Source: Nyssa sinensis
Taxonomy: Eukaryota; Streptophyta; Magnoliopsida; Cornales; Nyssaceae
Assembly: GCA_008638375.1 (NCBI GenBank)
Contig: CM018048.1
Location: 11,070,040-11,134,039, forward strand
Direction: 5' to 3'
DNA length: 64,000 nucleotides
Made by a program: the position numbers and the translations under genes. The notes under the pieces are model-generated. The model saw only the letters and a list, made by a program, of their open reading frames with translations, ran no database searches and was not told where the DNA came from. Within the stretch, counting starts at the first letter, position 1. Each line of letters opens with the position of its first letter. This document shows positions 45,841-57,904 of this stretch, in pieces.

Positions 45841-46489
45841 TTTTTATTTGTACTATTTTTTTTTTGAACTGATGTACTTTTGCTATATATCAATGAAAGT
45901 TTCCTTTTTCAGAACTTGAGTATCTTTTATTCTTCTGAGTAGCAATACTTGTAGATTTTGTAAACTCTTGTGGATGTTAATAGATTGTTGAGTAGACTTC
46001 AGTATTGTTTCAACCCATCACTGCTCTGTAGTATAAGCTTGGGCTCCAGCCCTTCAAACCTTGATTTCATTAAGAAAGAATGCTCAGGAATTGAATATGC
46101 TTTAGATTTTCCCTTCAATCTTTCAAATGAGCATGAGCTGAATAATGTTTTCCGAACAGAAAAACTTGTAATTAATCAATCACGATAATTGAACTAATCT
46201 CTTATAATCAGAACTTCTGTCACTAGGACTGATAATAACTGAACAGGAAGACTTGTAATGATAAATGAACAAGAACTGGTAATAATTAAACAAGAAGACT
46301 TGTAATGATAATTGAACCAGAACTGGCAACAACTTGAGCAGGATTAATTTGAACCCAAGAATCGACATTGATTAATCTCCTTTGTAAGATACACCAAGCC
46401 TTCATTGCTTATATTGGGCGCAAGGTCCCCCTCCAGAGGTTGCTGATCTATAATTCTTGTGATAGTTTCCAAGGACTATAATGGTTCAT
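45841..46489. other. 3' flank of aORF2 with weak short repeats
   Basis: Includes ATATATCAATGAAAG after the aORF and, at 46200-46370, about three degenerate copies of a unit with GACTTGTAATGATAA and GAACAAGAACTGG. It is the positional counterpart of the second array in element 1. Confidence 0.5.
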
Positions 46490-47278
46490 ATACTAAAATA
46501 GACCAGACCTATAACACTTGCATAGGCTACAAAGTTTTTAGGGGTCTGTTCATGAGATGGACCAGACCTATAACTCTTGCACAGGTTGCAAAGTTTTTAG
46601 GGGTTTGTTCATGAGATGGACCAAACCTATAACTCTTGCACAGGTTGCAAGGTTTTTAGGGGTCTGTTCATGAGATGGACCAAACCTATAACTCTTGCAC
46701 AGACTGTAAGGTTTTTAGGGGTCTGTTCATGAGATGGACCAGACCGATAACTCTCGCATATGCTGCAAGGTTTTTAGGGGTCTGTATATTGAGATAGACC
46801 AAACCTATAACTCTTGCAGAGGCTGCAAGGTTTTTAAGGTTTTGTTCATGAGATGGACCAGACCTATAACTCTCGTATATGCTACAAGGTTTTTAGGGGT
46901 CTGTACATTGAGATGGACTAGACCTATAACTATAACTCTTGCATAAGTTGCAAGGTTTTTCGGGGTCTGTACATTGAGATGGACCAGACCTATAACTCTT
47001 GCATAGGCTGCAAAGTTTTTAGGGATCTGTACATTGAAATTACCAAACCTATAACTCTTGCACAGGCTACAAAGTTTTTAGAGGTCTGTACATTGAGATG
47101 GACCAGACATATAATTCTTTCACAGGCTGCAAAGTTTTTAGGGATCTGTATATTGAGATGGACCAGACCTAGAACTCTTGCACAAGCTGCAAGATTTTTA
47201 GGGGTTTGTTCATGAGATGGACCGGACCTATAACTCTTGCACAGACTGCAAGGTTTTTAGGGGTCTGTACATTGAGAT
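46490..47278 (-). repeat. tandem array, 59-62-bp unit, about 13 copies
   Basis: Head-to-tail copies of a unit with GACCAGACCTATAACTCTTG, CACAGGCTGCAAGG, TTTTTAGGGGTCTGT and CATGAGATG or CATTGAGATG. It lies between integrase and the antisense ORF. The unit is homologous to that at 2857-3390 in element 1. ORFs running through it are artefacts. Confidence 0.92.
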
Positions 47279-47299
47279 GAAAACACTTGGTGGAGAAAA

Positions 47300-50200
47300 A
47301 AGAAAATCTTTATTGATAATATTTTTGCAAGTGTTTTACATTCCATGGCCTGGGTATAGCTTTCCCAGCTATGTCCTCTAACCAGTATGTGGTAGGTTTG
47401 ACAATTTTTGTTACTCTATATGGGTCTTCCCAATTGGGCGACAGCTTCCCCATGGTAGGATCTTTAATGTTTGGGAACACTCTTCTAAGGACAAAATCTC
47501 TTACCTAGAAACTGAGGGGTTGTATCCCTTGTTTGGATCTATTGGCCATCCTGTGTTAGTATGCCTCCATCCTGATTCTGGCTTGATCACGCTTTTCTTC
47601 AAACAAGTCCAAGTTCTCTGCGAGCTGCTGATTATTGTCCTCCTGGTCAAAGGCTTCCGTCCTCAAGGTAGGCATACAGATCTCAACAGGAATTACTATT
47701 TCCGAGCCATAGGTAAGTGAGAATGGAGTCTTAGAGGTCGGTATTCTTCTTGTGGTTCTATAAGCCCATAATACACCAGGGAGCTCTTCAACCCATCTTC
47801 TTTTGACCTCTTCCAACCTCTTCTTGAGAGTATCAAGGATTGTTCGGTTGGTGACTTCGGATTTTCTGTTGGCTTGGGGGTGCCCTGGTGAGGTGAAGTG
47901 GTGACTGATGTGCAGGTCTTGGCAGAATTTCTTGAAAACTTTCTCGGCAAACTGCGTACCATTGTCTGAAATGATAACGTGCGATATGCCGAACCTGCAT
48001 ATTATGTTCCTCCAGGTGAAGCTCTTGACTTCTACCTCTGTGATGTGTGTTAGGGGCTCGGCCTCAACCCATTTGGAGAAATAATCAATGGCAACCAAGA
48101 GTTATCTTCTGTTTGGATTGGCCTTCGGCAATGGCCCTATAATGTCCATCCCCCACTGAGCGAAAGGCCATAGGTTGGTGATAGAAATGAGCTCATGGTG
48201 GGGCTAGTGTTTGTATGGAGCAAATCGTTGGCATTTGTCACTTTTTTGAGGTATTCCTTGGCCTACTTCAGCATGCTAGGCCAATAGTAGCCCTGTGTTA
48301 AAGCTCAATGGGCTATGGTTCTACCCTCATTATGGTTGCCGCAGATTCCCTCGTGTATTTTAGCCAGAACATACTAAGATTTTTCTAGGGTCAAGCACCG
48401 TAGTAAGGGTTGAGAGTAGGATCTGCGATAGAGTTTCACATTCAAGACCAAGTACTGAGTTGCCCTGATTCGAATTCTTCGGGCCATGTTTTTGTCTTCT
48501 AGGAGCAATCCTCCTTCTATATATTGGAGGATGGGAGTCATCCAGTTTTGAGTCTATTCGAAAACTTGGGAGGTCTGAACCTCTTCTATGCTCGGCCTTG
48601 GTTGGTGAGAGATCCTCAGAATAGAATCTCCTTCTGGCTTGAGATGAGAGGCCATGTTTGCCAAGGCGTCGGCCCTAGAATTCTAACCTCTTTCGATTTT
48701 TTGGATAGTGAATTCATGGAAGGAGTGTTTCAATAAATCCACCAGCTCTGAAAATCGGAGCATTCTGTCATCTTTGATGAAAAATTCACCCAGAACCTAG
48801 CTTACCACCAATTGGGAGTCAGAGAAAACTTTGAGGTTTTGGGCTTTGCATTCCATAGCTAACTTCATCCGAAGGATGAGGGCTTCATACTCGGTTTCAT
48901 TGTTGGAAGCTCTGAATCCTAAGCTTACTGCATTTTCAATTACAAGTCCCTCAAGGGATCGTAAAACTAAGTCAATGCCAAACCCTCGGTTTGTGGATGA
49001 TCCATCAGTGTAGAGCTGCCATGTAGTAGAACTCTTACTAAGTTGTGCCTTATCGTGTAATGCTGGGGTGAACTCAGTAACAAAATCTACTAGTGCTTGC
49101 TCTCTGATGGAGGTCCGTGGAACATATGATATGTCAAATTCCCCCAATTCCACAGACCACTTGACCAATCACCCTAAGACTTCGGGTTTTTGTAGTACCG
49201 ATTTCAGTGGATAGGTGGTTGGGATTTCAATGGGATGCGCCTAGAAGTAAGGTCGAAGCTTCCATGCAGAGATTATTAGCGCAAAGGCCAGCTTCTCAAT
49301 CTCGGGATATCTTTTCTCTACGTCTAGCAGTGCCCTGCTTACATAAAATATGGGCTTCTAGACTCTCCTGTTTTGCCTGACCAGTACAAAACTGACAGCG
49401 TTTTTAGAAACTACAAGATAGAGGAGCAGTTTCTCCCCTAAGATTGGCTTTGATAAGTGTTCAGGGGAAGCCAGGTACTTCTTAAGTTCTTGAAAGGCCT
49501 TTTCACATTCTTCGGACCATTATAATGCTCTGTTTCCCTTTAAGGCTTTGACGAACGGTAGGCAACGATTGGTAAATTTGGAGATGAATCGATTCAGAGC
49601 CGTAACTCTTCCGTTTAGAGCCTGAATGTCTTTCTTTGTCCTCGGTAATCCTAGCTCCATCAAGGCTTTGATCTGAGTAGGGTTTGTTTCAATACCCCTT
49701 TAGGAAACGAGGTACCCCAAGAACTTTCCCTTAGTTACACCGAAGGTGTTCAAGGGGTTTAATTTCATCTTGTGTTGTTTAGGATATCGAACGTTTGGCT
49801 TAAGTGTTGGATGTGGCTGCTCTTTCGTAGGCTTTTGACCAGCATGTCATCTATGTAAACTTTCATTATACTGCCGATTAGAGAGCTAAACATCTTATTG
49901 ACCAGACGTTGATATGTTGCTCCAGCGTTTTTCAGACCGAACGACATCACTCTATAATAATAAAGACCTCGCTCGATTATAAAAGATGTATTTTCTTGGT
50001 CTGGAGAGTACATCTAGATCTGATTGTATCAGGAGTAGGCATTCATGAAGCTCATAAGTTCGTGTCCTGCCGTTGCATTGACTAGTTGGTCTATTCTTTG
50101 GAGTGGAAAGTTGTCTTTGGGGTAGGCTTTGTTGAGGTCTGTGTAATCGACACAAACTCTCCACTTGCCATTTTTCTTCTTGATCAGAACAGTATTGGCA

Positions 50201-50702
50201 AGCCATTCTAGATAGAATACTTCTCTTATCATCTTAGCGTCCAACAACCTTCAAACTTCTTCATTAATGATCTGATGCCACTTTGGAGCGAGCATCATCC
50301 TCTTCTGTCTTACTAGAGGGTGGTTAAGATCTGTCATCAACTTGTGGGTGATGAGGTCTGGATTTATCCCCTCCATATCTTTAGTTTCCCAAGCAAACAC
50401 TAAGAGGTTGCACTTTAGGAATTCTACCATCTCTTCTTGCTCAGATGGTGTCAGCTCTGAACCGATTTGCAAGTACCGCCCTTGCTCTTCAGAGCCAACT
50501 AGTACCTTGATAGGGTCCCTTATGGGCTTAGCCCTACTATCCGTTCCTCTAGGGCTTAGAGGGTCATCAATTCTAGATGGGCAGTTTCTGTCTCATGATG
50601 GTGGGAAAGGTATGGGCCCCTACCTTCATGAGAGTGCAGTAATTGATATTTGGGGGCCTTCTCCTTGAGCACGAGAGCATGACATTCTCGGGCAGTTGGC
50701 TG
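47300..50702 (-). pseudogene. gypsy pol of element 2 (RT, RNase H, integrase)
   Basis: RT covers 50530-49760, with KKNGKWRVCVDY, TDLNKAYPKDNF and the catalytic YIDDMLVK near 49850, then GLKNAGATYQR upstream of it. RNase H at 49170-48800 has YTDGSS, NNETEYEA and FSDSQL, the expected acidic residues. Integrase at about 48330-47550 keeps a long open stretch (180 codons, 48098-47556) with the DDE-core residues in DYFSKW, SDNGTQF and RKSEVTNR, followed by GVLWAYRTT. Frameshifts and stops between domains prevent a full polyprotein. The conserved catalytic residues show it was once active. Confidence 0.88.
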
Positions 50703-50707
50703 GCATC

Positions 50708-53700
50708 TGTAATATCCCGACCCGGGATATAGCATGTGCACCGGGCTGGACCGGGCTATAAAATGTAATCCCGAATTATAAGCCGTTATATGACATAAAT
50801 AAAAGTGGATGCGTAATAGACTGTATTGTTTAATTACAATGCATAGGTACGAGAGGCAAACAGTCACGGGTGTCCGGGTGCCGTTGCACCGGAAGCCGAT
50901 TTTACTAGAAAACGTGCAAGTGAATGTCGACGCATAAATTTTTAAAGTAAATCTAAATGATTATGAATATTATATATACATATATGTATATATGTGTATA
51001 CGGTTGCATATATATATATATAATAGGTATGTAAAGTGTGTGTCATGTGGGCCTTGCATGATGAGGAGGTGGCAAAGCCACCGAATGGGAAATCAGCAAG
51101 AGAGGGCTAGGGTGCAACGTGTGAGGAGGAGAGGAGAGAGAGAAATAGGTGTGAGGTGTCTTGTGTGCATGGGTATGCTGCCACCGCAGCTACAGGTGGC
51201 AAAAGCCACCGACTAGGGATCGGTTAAAGGGAATGAAGAAAGAGATTGAAAATGTGAGAGAAACTGAATCGCAAGAAAGGAAGAAGCAGGGATAGAGAGA
51301 GAAAGAAAGAAAACGAATTTTTTGGAAAAGGGTTGAGAAAATCTACAAACAGGTATATTCCTGATTTAAATTATGTTCATTTATATTTTTAATAGGTGTC
51401 GTTGCTGTTGGAGTTGATGAGAATCCGAAATAGAAAAGAAAAACAAGAAAAACCAGAACTGGGTTTCGGTTAGAAATGGTGATTTAAAATAGGTGAACCT
51501 AACTAGAAATTTGAACCCTAATATGAATAGGAAATTGCTTCAGGATCTTAAAACATTTTAAATCACTTTAAACGGTTGGAAAATGGCCATCTTATGGCCG
51601 ATTATCCAGTCACCGGTGCAACGCCGGAAACTGGGAATGGGTGTTGGAAAACCGATGACATGGAGAGCCAAAATTAGTCCTAAAACGTTTCTTTAAATCC
51701 TAGATTTCATTTGGAACAAAAACAATAAGAAATGGACGTAAAACCACGAAGATCCGTAGGAAATTTCACTGCTCCGGCGACTGTGGCCGGGATTCCACCG
51801 GAGAAGATGACCGGATTGTTGAGGGAGCTACCGGGTCAAAACGGGACCGGGTTTGGGTCGGACCGGGTCGGGACCCGACCGAAAATGAATAGGGGCAGTG
51901 ATGCTATGTCGTTTTGAATGTAAATTTAAAATAATTTGGGCTTGTTTGGTCACGGATATAAGGGATTGGAGTTGGGTTGGGGTTGTCCAAACCGTGGATA
52001 GGGTGAGAGAATTGGTTATCTTGTTCCGGTTCTCTGAAGCTAACTGAACCGGTTGGTTCATGGTGAAATGGAACCGATTTAGGGTTTCTGGTTCTGAACC
52101 AACTGGTTCAGACCGCAACTCTCAATAATTACATTTTGACCCCAAAAGTTATAGATAATTCCACTAAGGCCCAACAGAGAAATGTTAATTTTACAAAAAT
52201 ACCCCTGACTCAAAAGTGGGTCAAACGAGGTCCAAATAGGGCAAATGAATAGTCAATTTTTATTATCTCGCATGCTCTGAGTCCAATGGTGAGGTCCGTT
52301 TCACAAGACGGAGTCCCGAAAAGTTACGACTTGTAAAAATGACCAAAATACCCCTACTTCATAGGTGAGTCAAATGGACTCCGATTGAATTAAAGAACTA
52401 GTGAATTTTTATTATTCTGAACCTTCCGAATCTATTGGTAATGTTAAAATTATGAAAAGAGGTTCCGAGAACAACGGACATATAAAAGTCTAAATAAGTA
52501 TTAGAAATACTGATCATAGCAAGGCATAGAATTTGGTGAATAGAAATTATTCTGAAACGTATTTACTGATATATAGGGAACTCAACGGGAAAAGGAAAAC
52601 CTACAAGAGACTGATTTAGCAACGCATTAGAGGTAAGTAGATACCCTTGCTCTTCCATGTGGTGTTATCAAGCCAAGTTCATTCTTTTACTGCCAAACTT
52701 GTACTCCTGAGCGTATCTGATGTTATTGTCACCACAATGTGATATTGTTCTATCTGGTGGACATTGATTTATTGTTGTACTATTGTTATCATGTTGAACC
52801 GTACTTTGAAAGGCCTATTGTTATGTTTCCATTGAATTGATGATATTCCATTTTTATATACTCCTATGGAATCATTTATGATCATGAAATGTTTATGTAT
52901 ACTGGATTTGCGCTCAGTCACAATATCCATCCGATGCTTTTAAATACACTGAAGACCTTCGGGTCGAGTCCGTGAACGGACATATGGCCATACACTGGAA
53001 TGCACTGAAGGGGGTAAACCGGGCCCCTAAGGACCGAGGGCATATCAAGCCCTGACACAGAACAAAAGCATCTCTTATACGATTGTTCGACTGTAACTGT
53101 TGAATTACCTTATTCTTGTGATTATCTTGTATTGCGAGATATTCCTTTATTGATCTAATTGTGATCGGTTTATTGTGGCAGCACGTTCATATTGATATAT
53201 TGTTGTTAAGAGTTTCATGTTGATGTTATGTCCCTTACTCCTAATTGTACATTGTGTTCCATTGTTTATTGGCCCTCACGGCAACTGTTCCCATTGGCTA
53301 TCATAGCATCTTATTTCTTATGATTGGCTATCATATTCTTGTTCTTGGATTCATATTCTTTTATGATCCTCGATACCAGTGTCGGAGATCTGTATTTACT
53401 TGCTGGGCTTTTGTAGCTCATTCCACCCTCCTCACCCCCATTTCAGGTACTGACGCCGCAAGACCCCGGTAGGAGTCTGAGAGCGTAGGAGGACATTTTG
53501 AAGAACTGTACTAGTCTATGTTTAGTTCTCCCATGTACTCACCACCCACGGGTGCTGGTTACGTATGGTTTTTATTTTGTTTAACTGTAGAACCATATTA
53601 TGTATTGCAAAGACTTTCGCTGACATTGTGTATTGAAAGACTTTCGCTGATTATAGACATTGATAAGACTTCCGCTGTTATTGTTTTAATGTTTTAGTAC

Positions 53701-53803
53701 TTTGCATATTAGTACTATGATACGGGAATGTAAAAAGTAGGGACGGCTTTAGAGTCGGCCCCGCGACACGAGATCCTCATAGGGTGGGTTCCGGGTCGTG
53801 ACA
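50708..53803 (+). mobile_element. solo LTR of a long-LTR gypsy family, 3.1 kb, nested in element 2
   Basis: It begins TGTAATATCCCGACCCGG and ends CCGGGTCGTGACA, with the perfect 5-bp duplication GCATC at 50703-50707 and 53804-53808. No internal coding sequence is present, so it is a product of LTR-LTR recombination. A middle segment (about 52150-52500: GAGTCCAATGGTGAGGTCC, AAGTTACGACTTGTAAAAA, GTCAAATGGACTCCGATTG) is related to the reverse complement of 61530-61760, marking the same family. The strand given is that of the TG..CA reading; element polarity is inferred from that homology. Confidence 0.9.
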
Positions 53804-53808
53804 GCATC

Positions 53809-56019
53809 CTCTGATAGAGTAGACCGCATTGTTGTATACATATTTTAGGCATTGGTGGAGGGTCAAAGTGACCGCACCCATTTGGTGAAGCCAAGGCCTT
53901 CCGATTATAACATTATAGGGGGATTTGGAATTCAGGACCATATACTCTGAGATTGTGGTCTTTTGTCCATCTCTCTCTCCCGCTATGGTAGGAAGGTCAA
54001 TCCTTCGTAGTGGGGTACTAAGGTTCCCGTCAAATCCTGCCATTATTACGGCAGTGGGCTTGACGTCGTTGGAGTTGAGCTTCATTTGTTTGAGGGGCTT
54101 ATAGAATAACACGTTGGCAGAGCTCCCTGTGTCTACCAAGACTCTTCGGATCTCAAAATTAGCAATTTGGAGAGAAATAACTAGGTTGTCACTGTGAGGG
54201 CAGTGTACCCCTACAAGATCTTGATCTGTGAATTGGATCTCAAGTACTGGCTTCAGTATTTTCTCAACAACGGATATCTAGAGGATGCTAGGAGTAGTTC
54301 TGGCCTCCCGAGCATATTATTTTTTTGCTCAGTTGGATGTCCCTGTAGCTGGGGTGTCCGCATGGAAGATGAAGATAACCTAATTGTTCTGCTACTGGGG
54401 CTCATTCCGTCCATCCCTCTATTCTGGCTTCTGTTTTTGCCTCCTCTACGGCGGCCTGTCATTTCGGAGGTTTTGCCTTTCGTCTTGCCTGACGAGCTCC
54501 CGCAGTCGTCCTCTCCTAATGAATTGCTCGATCTCCTATTTGAGGGCCCGACATTCATCAATCATATGCTCGTGGTCTTGATGGAAATCGCACTACATAT
54601 TCTGATCCCTGTTGTTGGGGTTGCCCTTTAGTGGGTCTGGCCACTTTAGGTTTTCACGTGCTTGGACTTGTCAAAGTATGTGAGTTAAAGAGGCATTCAG
54701 AGGAGTGTAAGTGACAAATCCTCATGGACCAGTGTTGCTTGGAGCTTTGGATGTCATTCTTTTGTCAAGGCTTCTGACCCTTTTTTTGGAGGCAGTGGAG
54801 TCCTTCTTCTGATCATCCTTCTGGGCTTGTTCCTTAATCTTTTGGGAGGTATTTTTTGCCTCCTCCAAATTTATATACTTCTTGGCTCGCTCTATGAGCG
54901 TCGCCATGTCAGCGGAAAAGCTCTTTGTTAAGGAATCCCGGAAACCCCCTGAGCAAGACCAGAGGTCAGAGCGACCACCAAAAAGCTCGGACTGCAATTT
55001 GTGATCTCTGTGAGCTCGGCATTGAAGTGCGTAATATACTCTCGACAAGGCTCTCCTTTAGATTTCTTAATGTTTAGCAAGAACTCTGGGCCTTTCCTCA
55101 ACCTTCTACTGGTCATGAACCGGTCGAGGAAGCGCCTGCTGAGCTCGTATAAGTTAACGACTGAATTCTGCAAGAGGTGGAGGAACCACTTCAGAGCAAT
55201 GCTTTTGAGGCTGGTCACAAATGTACGTCACATGAAAGCGTTAGTAGCCCCATGTAGCGCCATGGTGTGCTAATAATGAGAAATATGGTCCCTAGGGTCC
55301 CCAGTCCTATTGTAAAGAGTGAACTTTGGGACAATAAATTTCTTTGGCGGCTCCTCGGCCATTATAGCAGGGGTGAATTGTGTGTCGAACCTTCCAAGTA
55401 GCCTGGCTAGCTCGTCCTGCTCTAGAGGGTCCTTAAGCGGTGTTAGTTGTTGTCAGTCTTGCCTTGCAGTTTCAGTACCCATATAGATGGGACAGCCATG
55501 ACCCATGGTGAGAAGAGGGTTTTGATCTTCTTGAGCTGGAGAAACTGGTGCCGTTTGAGGCTGGAACTCTTGCAACGCCAGATTTTCCCTTAAAGCCACT
55601 GGAGTAGGAACCCTTGTCGTACTCCTGTAATGGACGGTTGGATTGAAGGCTGGTATCCCCTTGCCTGCTGCGGCTGACGGTTGGGGGTCTCCTCCCACGT
55701 GGGTGGTGCCTTGGAGGTACACAGGTTGTTCACTAGGAGTCTCTTCATGGGATCCTTCACCCATGGTGGTGGCAGGAGGCTGTGCCACTGCATCAGCCGC
55801 ACTGACGGAAGAATGTAAGGGGTTGCTTCCGTGGCTTTAGGTAAGCAGCGCCAGAGTTTTAGAGATGGTAAGAAGTTGTTCCTGCATTAGGTCGTTCTAT
55901 CATTGAACTCGATCGAGTTGCTGCTACATGGGATCAGATGCTTGTCCCTTTCCTCTTTCAGCAGGCGGCCAGTTTGGAGGGTTTTGAGCATTCTTTCTCG
56001 GATGGAGGTTGGGAGCCAT
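53809..56019 (-). pseudogene. gag and aspartic protease region of element 2
   Basis: The putative gag ATG is at 56019, 58 bp inside the PBS, and is soon interrupted by stops. A Pro/Thr-rich stretch (55788-55453) precedes the retrotransposon gag domain (55218-54930: LKWFLHLLQNSVVNLYEL, RRFLDRFM, EPCREYITHF). An Arg/Ser-rich stretch (54561-54250) follows. The protease shows the active-site motif VDTGSSANVLF at about 54139 and IIGRPWLH near 53890. The gene is then cut by the solo LTR and resumes at 50707. Gag forms the particle and the protease cleaves the polyprotein. Confidence 0.82.
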
Positions 56020-56076
56020 GATCCTCCGGTGAGTTTGTTTGCAAAGAAAAGAACTTTTGGTAAGAAATAATCGTCG

Positions 56077-56096
56077 TTCCCACAGACGGCGCCAAA
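56077..56096 (-). other. primer binding site of element 2
   Basis: Minus-strand TTTGGCGCCGTCTGTGGGAA lies one base inside the 5' LTR end (AACGTCA). This PBS type is common in plant gypsy elements. The complementary tRNA was not determined. Confidence 0.75.
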
Positions 56097-56097
56097 T

Positions 56098-56428
56098 TGA
56101 CGTTGCACTTTCTGATCAGTAGGGGCTTCATTCCTCTGCACCTGCTGAACACTTAAAAAAGAGATCAGAGGGCCACTGGGTTTCCTTATTAAATATTGTT
56201 TCCTTATCCTTAGTTCGGTAGGGTGCTGAAGGCTGCAATAAGCTCGGAACCTTCTTGTGAGTGTTCATAGTACCTTCTGAGCTAGAGGTGAGTCTGAGGG
56301 TTGCATGGGCTTCCGATCGATAAGCTCTAAAGGCCATATGTTTAAACCTACTTTGGATGAATAAGCTTTGGCAGTTTTGTAGGCACACATGTCATGCGGA
56401 GATTGGTCTGTCACTTTATGGCACATCA
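56098..56428 (-). repeat. 5' LTR of element 2
   Basis: The 331-bp LTR starts TGATGTGCCATAAAGTGACA and ends GTGCAACGTCA on the minus strand, giving TGA..TCA ends. Outer part 56180-56428 matches the 3' LTR. It lacks an evident TATA region present in longer relatives, so it may carry an internal deletion. Confidence 0.82.
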
Positions 56429-57904
56429 TATTATAAAGTTGATAAAATTTTAAATAATATAGTTAAAAATCATGTTTGGTTATATTCTTTTGATAATTAA
56501 TGCTTTTATAATTAAGTTTTATAACACTGATTATATTTGATAAAATGAATATTAGACTAAACTGTTTACTATAAAAATATAAATAGCATGGGGCCCTCCC
56601 TCTCTCTTTCAACTATATATTCATGTTAGGAAGTTAGGAGGGACTATAAAATCATCATGAAGGTGTGATATATCACTACTCAACTTAAGCCACTGGAGAC
56701 AGGATGTGACTTGGAAAATGAATATTAAACTGCTTTGTTCCTACCTATCATTGTATTATATACATCAATCCCCTCAAAGCAACATCATACCTTGTTGCTA
56801 AAATTAAGATTACAAAATGGGGAATAAGATTAGTGGATGAAAAATGATTTGCTTTAGTGCACAATTCATTTATTGATGGGTCTCGGTCCATTGTACCCAT
56901 GACAAATTATTAAGGGACCGTTTGGCAAAGCGCCTAATGCGTAGAATTGTGGCTTGGGGTCGCTCATTTCCCTTGGCTCTTCACTGTTCTCAAATCGTTG
57001 GGATGGACGGCAATATTTCTTCTCCACCATCCCATCAAACACACACTAAATATATAGTTTTACTAGAATTCAATTTTGTTGTCTCAAAGATAATTGATAT
57101 GGTTTGACAACTAACACTCATTAATTGTTAGTTGAAAGTATTCATCCTTTTAAGTGTCACACTTAATCTTAAGGGTGATAGGGATGTGACGATAAAGGAC
57201 TTCGCATTAAAATAGAGACATTCTATTTTTCTCCCGGTATATAAAGATTACTCTCTCAACATGTAAAGATCAATTTAATTTTAATACGTGGAGGCCACTT
57301 ACTAAGGGAGAAATAAAACTTTTCTATTTCAATAAAAATGAAAACATTTCAAGAAAGTATTACTCAAGCAATCCAAAAGCCCCTTGTTGTATGGTAAAGT
57401 TACACTTTTAACCTATTCTAAGAGTATATTTGCAAGGCGACCGTGACTTAAAATTTTAAGTTGGTCCAGTAATTCTTTCAACACTGTAATTTCGTGAATG
57501 GACCCACGATTTGCATGTGTCCACACGAAACAATTTCTACACAAATTGATATATTTGAATAATTTCTTTTGTAAGCAATGGTATATTATTAAGCCTAAAC
57601 TCAAATTGTCTTCGTTGAAGGGCCTATGTTTAAGGGGTTTAGATGTCAGTTATTGGACAAAATAAATAAATTAATTAATTACTTAAAATAAAAAAGATTA
57701 GTACAATGCACAATACTTTCATCACTGCACAATCCAAGAAGGATTAGATGCATGTGTGTAACCTTACTCTTACAAAAAAAAAAAAAAAAACACTATGACC
57801 ATCATATTATAATAAAATTGTTGAGAAATTCTAAAATAATTTCATTTATAATTATGTTCTTAAATAATTTTAATGACAATAAAATATTCAAAACTTAAAC
57901 CACC
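56429..57904. other. AT-rich intergenic DNA
   Basis: No gene or complete repeat is recognised. AAGGGACCGTTTGGCAAAGC at 56911 looks like a MITE terminus, but no partner end was found. Confidence 0.5.

Larger units (their letters stand above)
43273..56428 (-). mobile_element. Tat-type Ty3/gypsy retrotransposon with both LTRs, about 13.1 kb including a nested solo LTR
   Basis: Read on the minus strand it has a 5' LTR, PBS, gag, protease, RT, RNase H, integrase, tandem array, opposite-strand spliced ORF, polypurine tract and 3' LTR. RT precedes integrase (gypsy), and the antisense extra ORF places it in the Tat lineage. A foreign 3.1-kb solo LTR interrupts it at 50708-53803. The two LTRs share 249 bp without indels and differ at about 24 positions by hand count, so the insertion is old. 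No matching target duplication was found, because the outer part of the 3' LTR diverges. It is non-autonomous. Confidence 0.85.

Noticed and set aside
46734..47215. Two open frames with repeated DQTYNS-like peptides
   Set aside because: Produced by the 59-62-bp tandem array whose unit is close to a multiple of three. Not a protein.
46490..47278. CRISPR-like array
   Set aside because: Units are contiguous tandem repeats without unique spacers, in a plant retrotransposon.
56911..57060. MITE beginning GGGACCGTTTGGCAAAGC
   Set aside because: No inverted partner end or target duplication was located.
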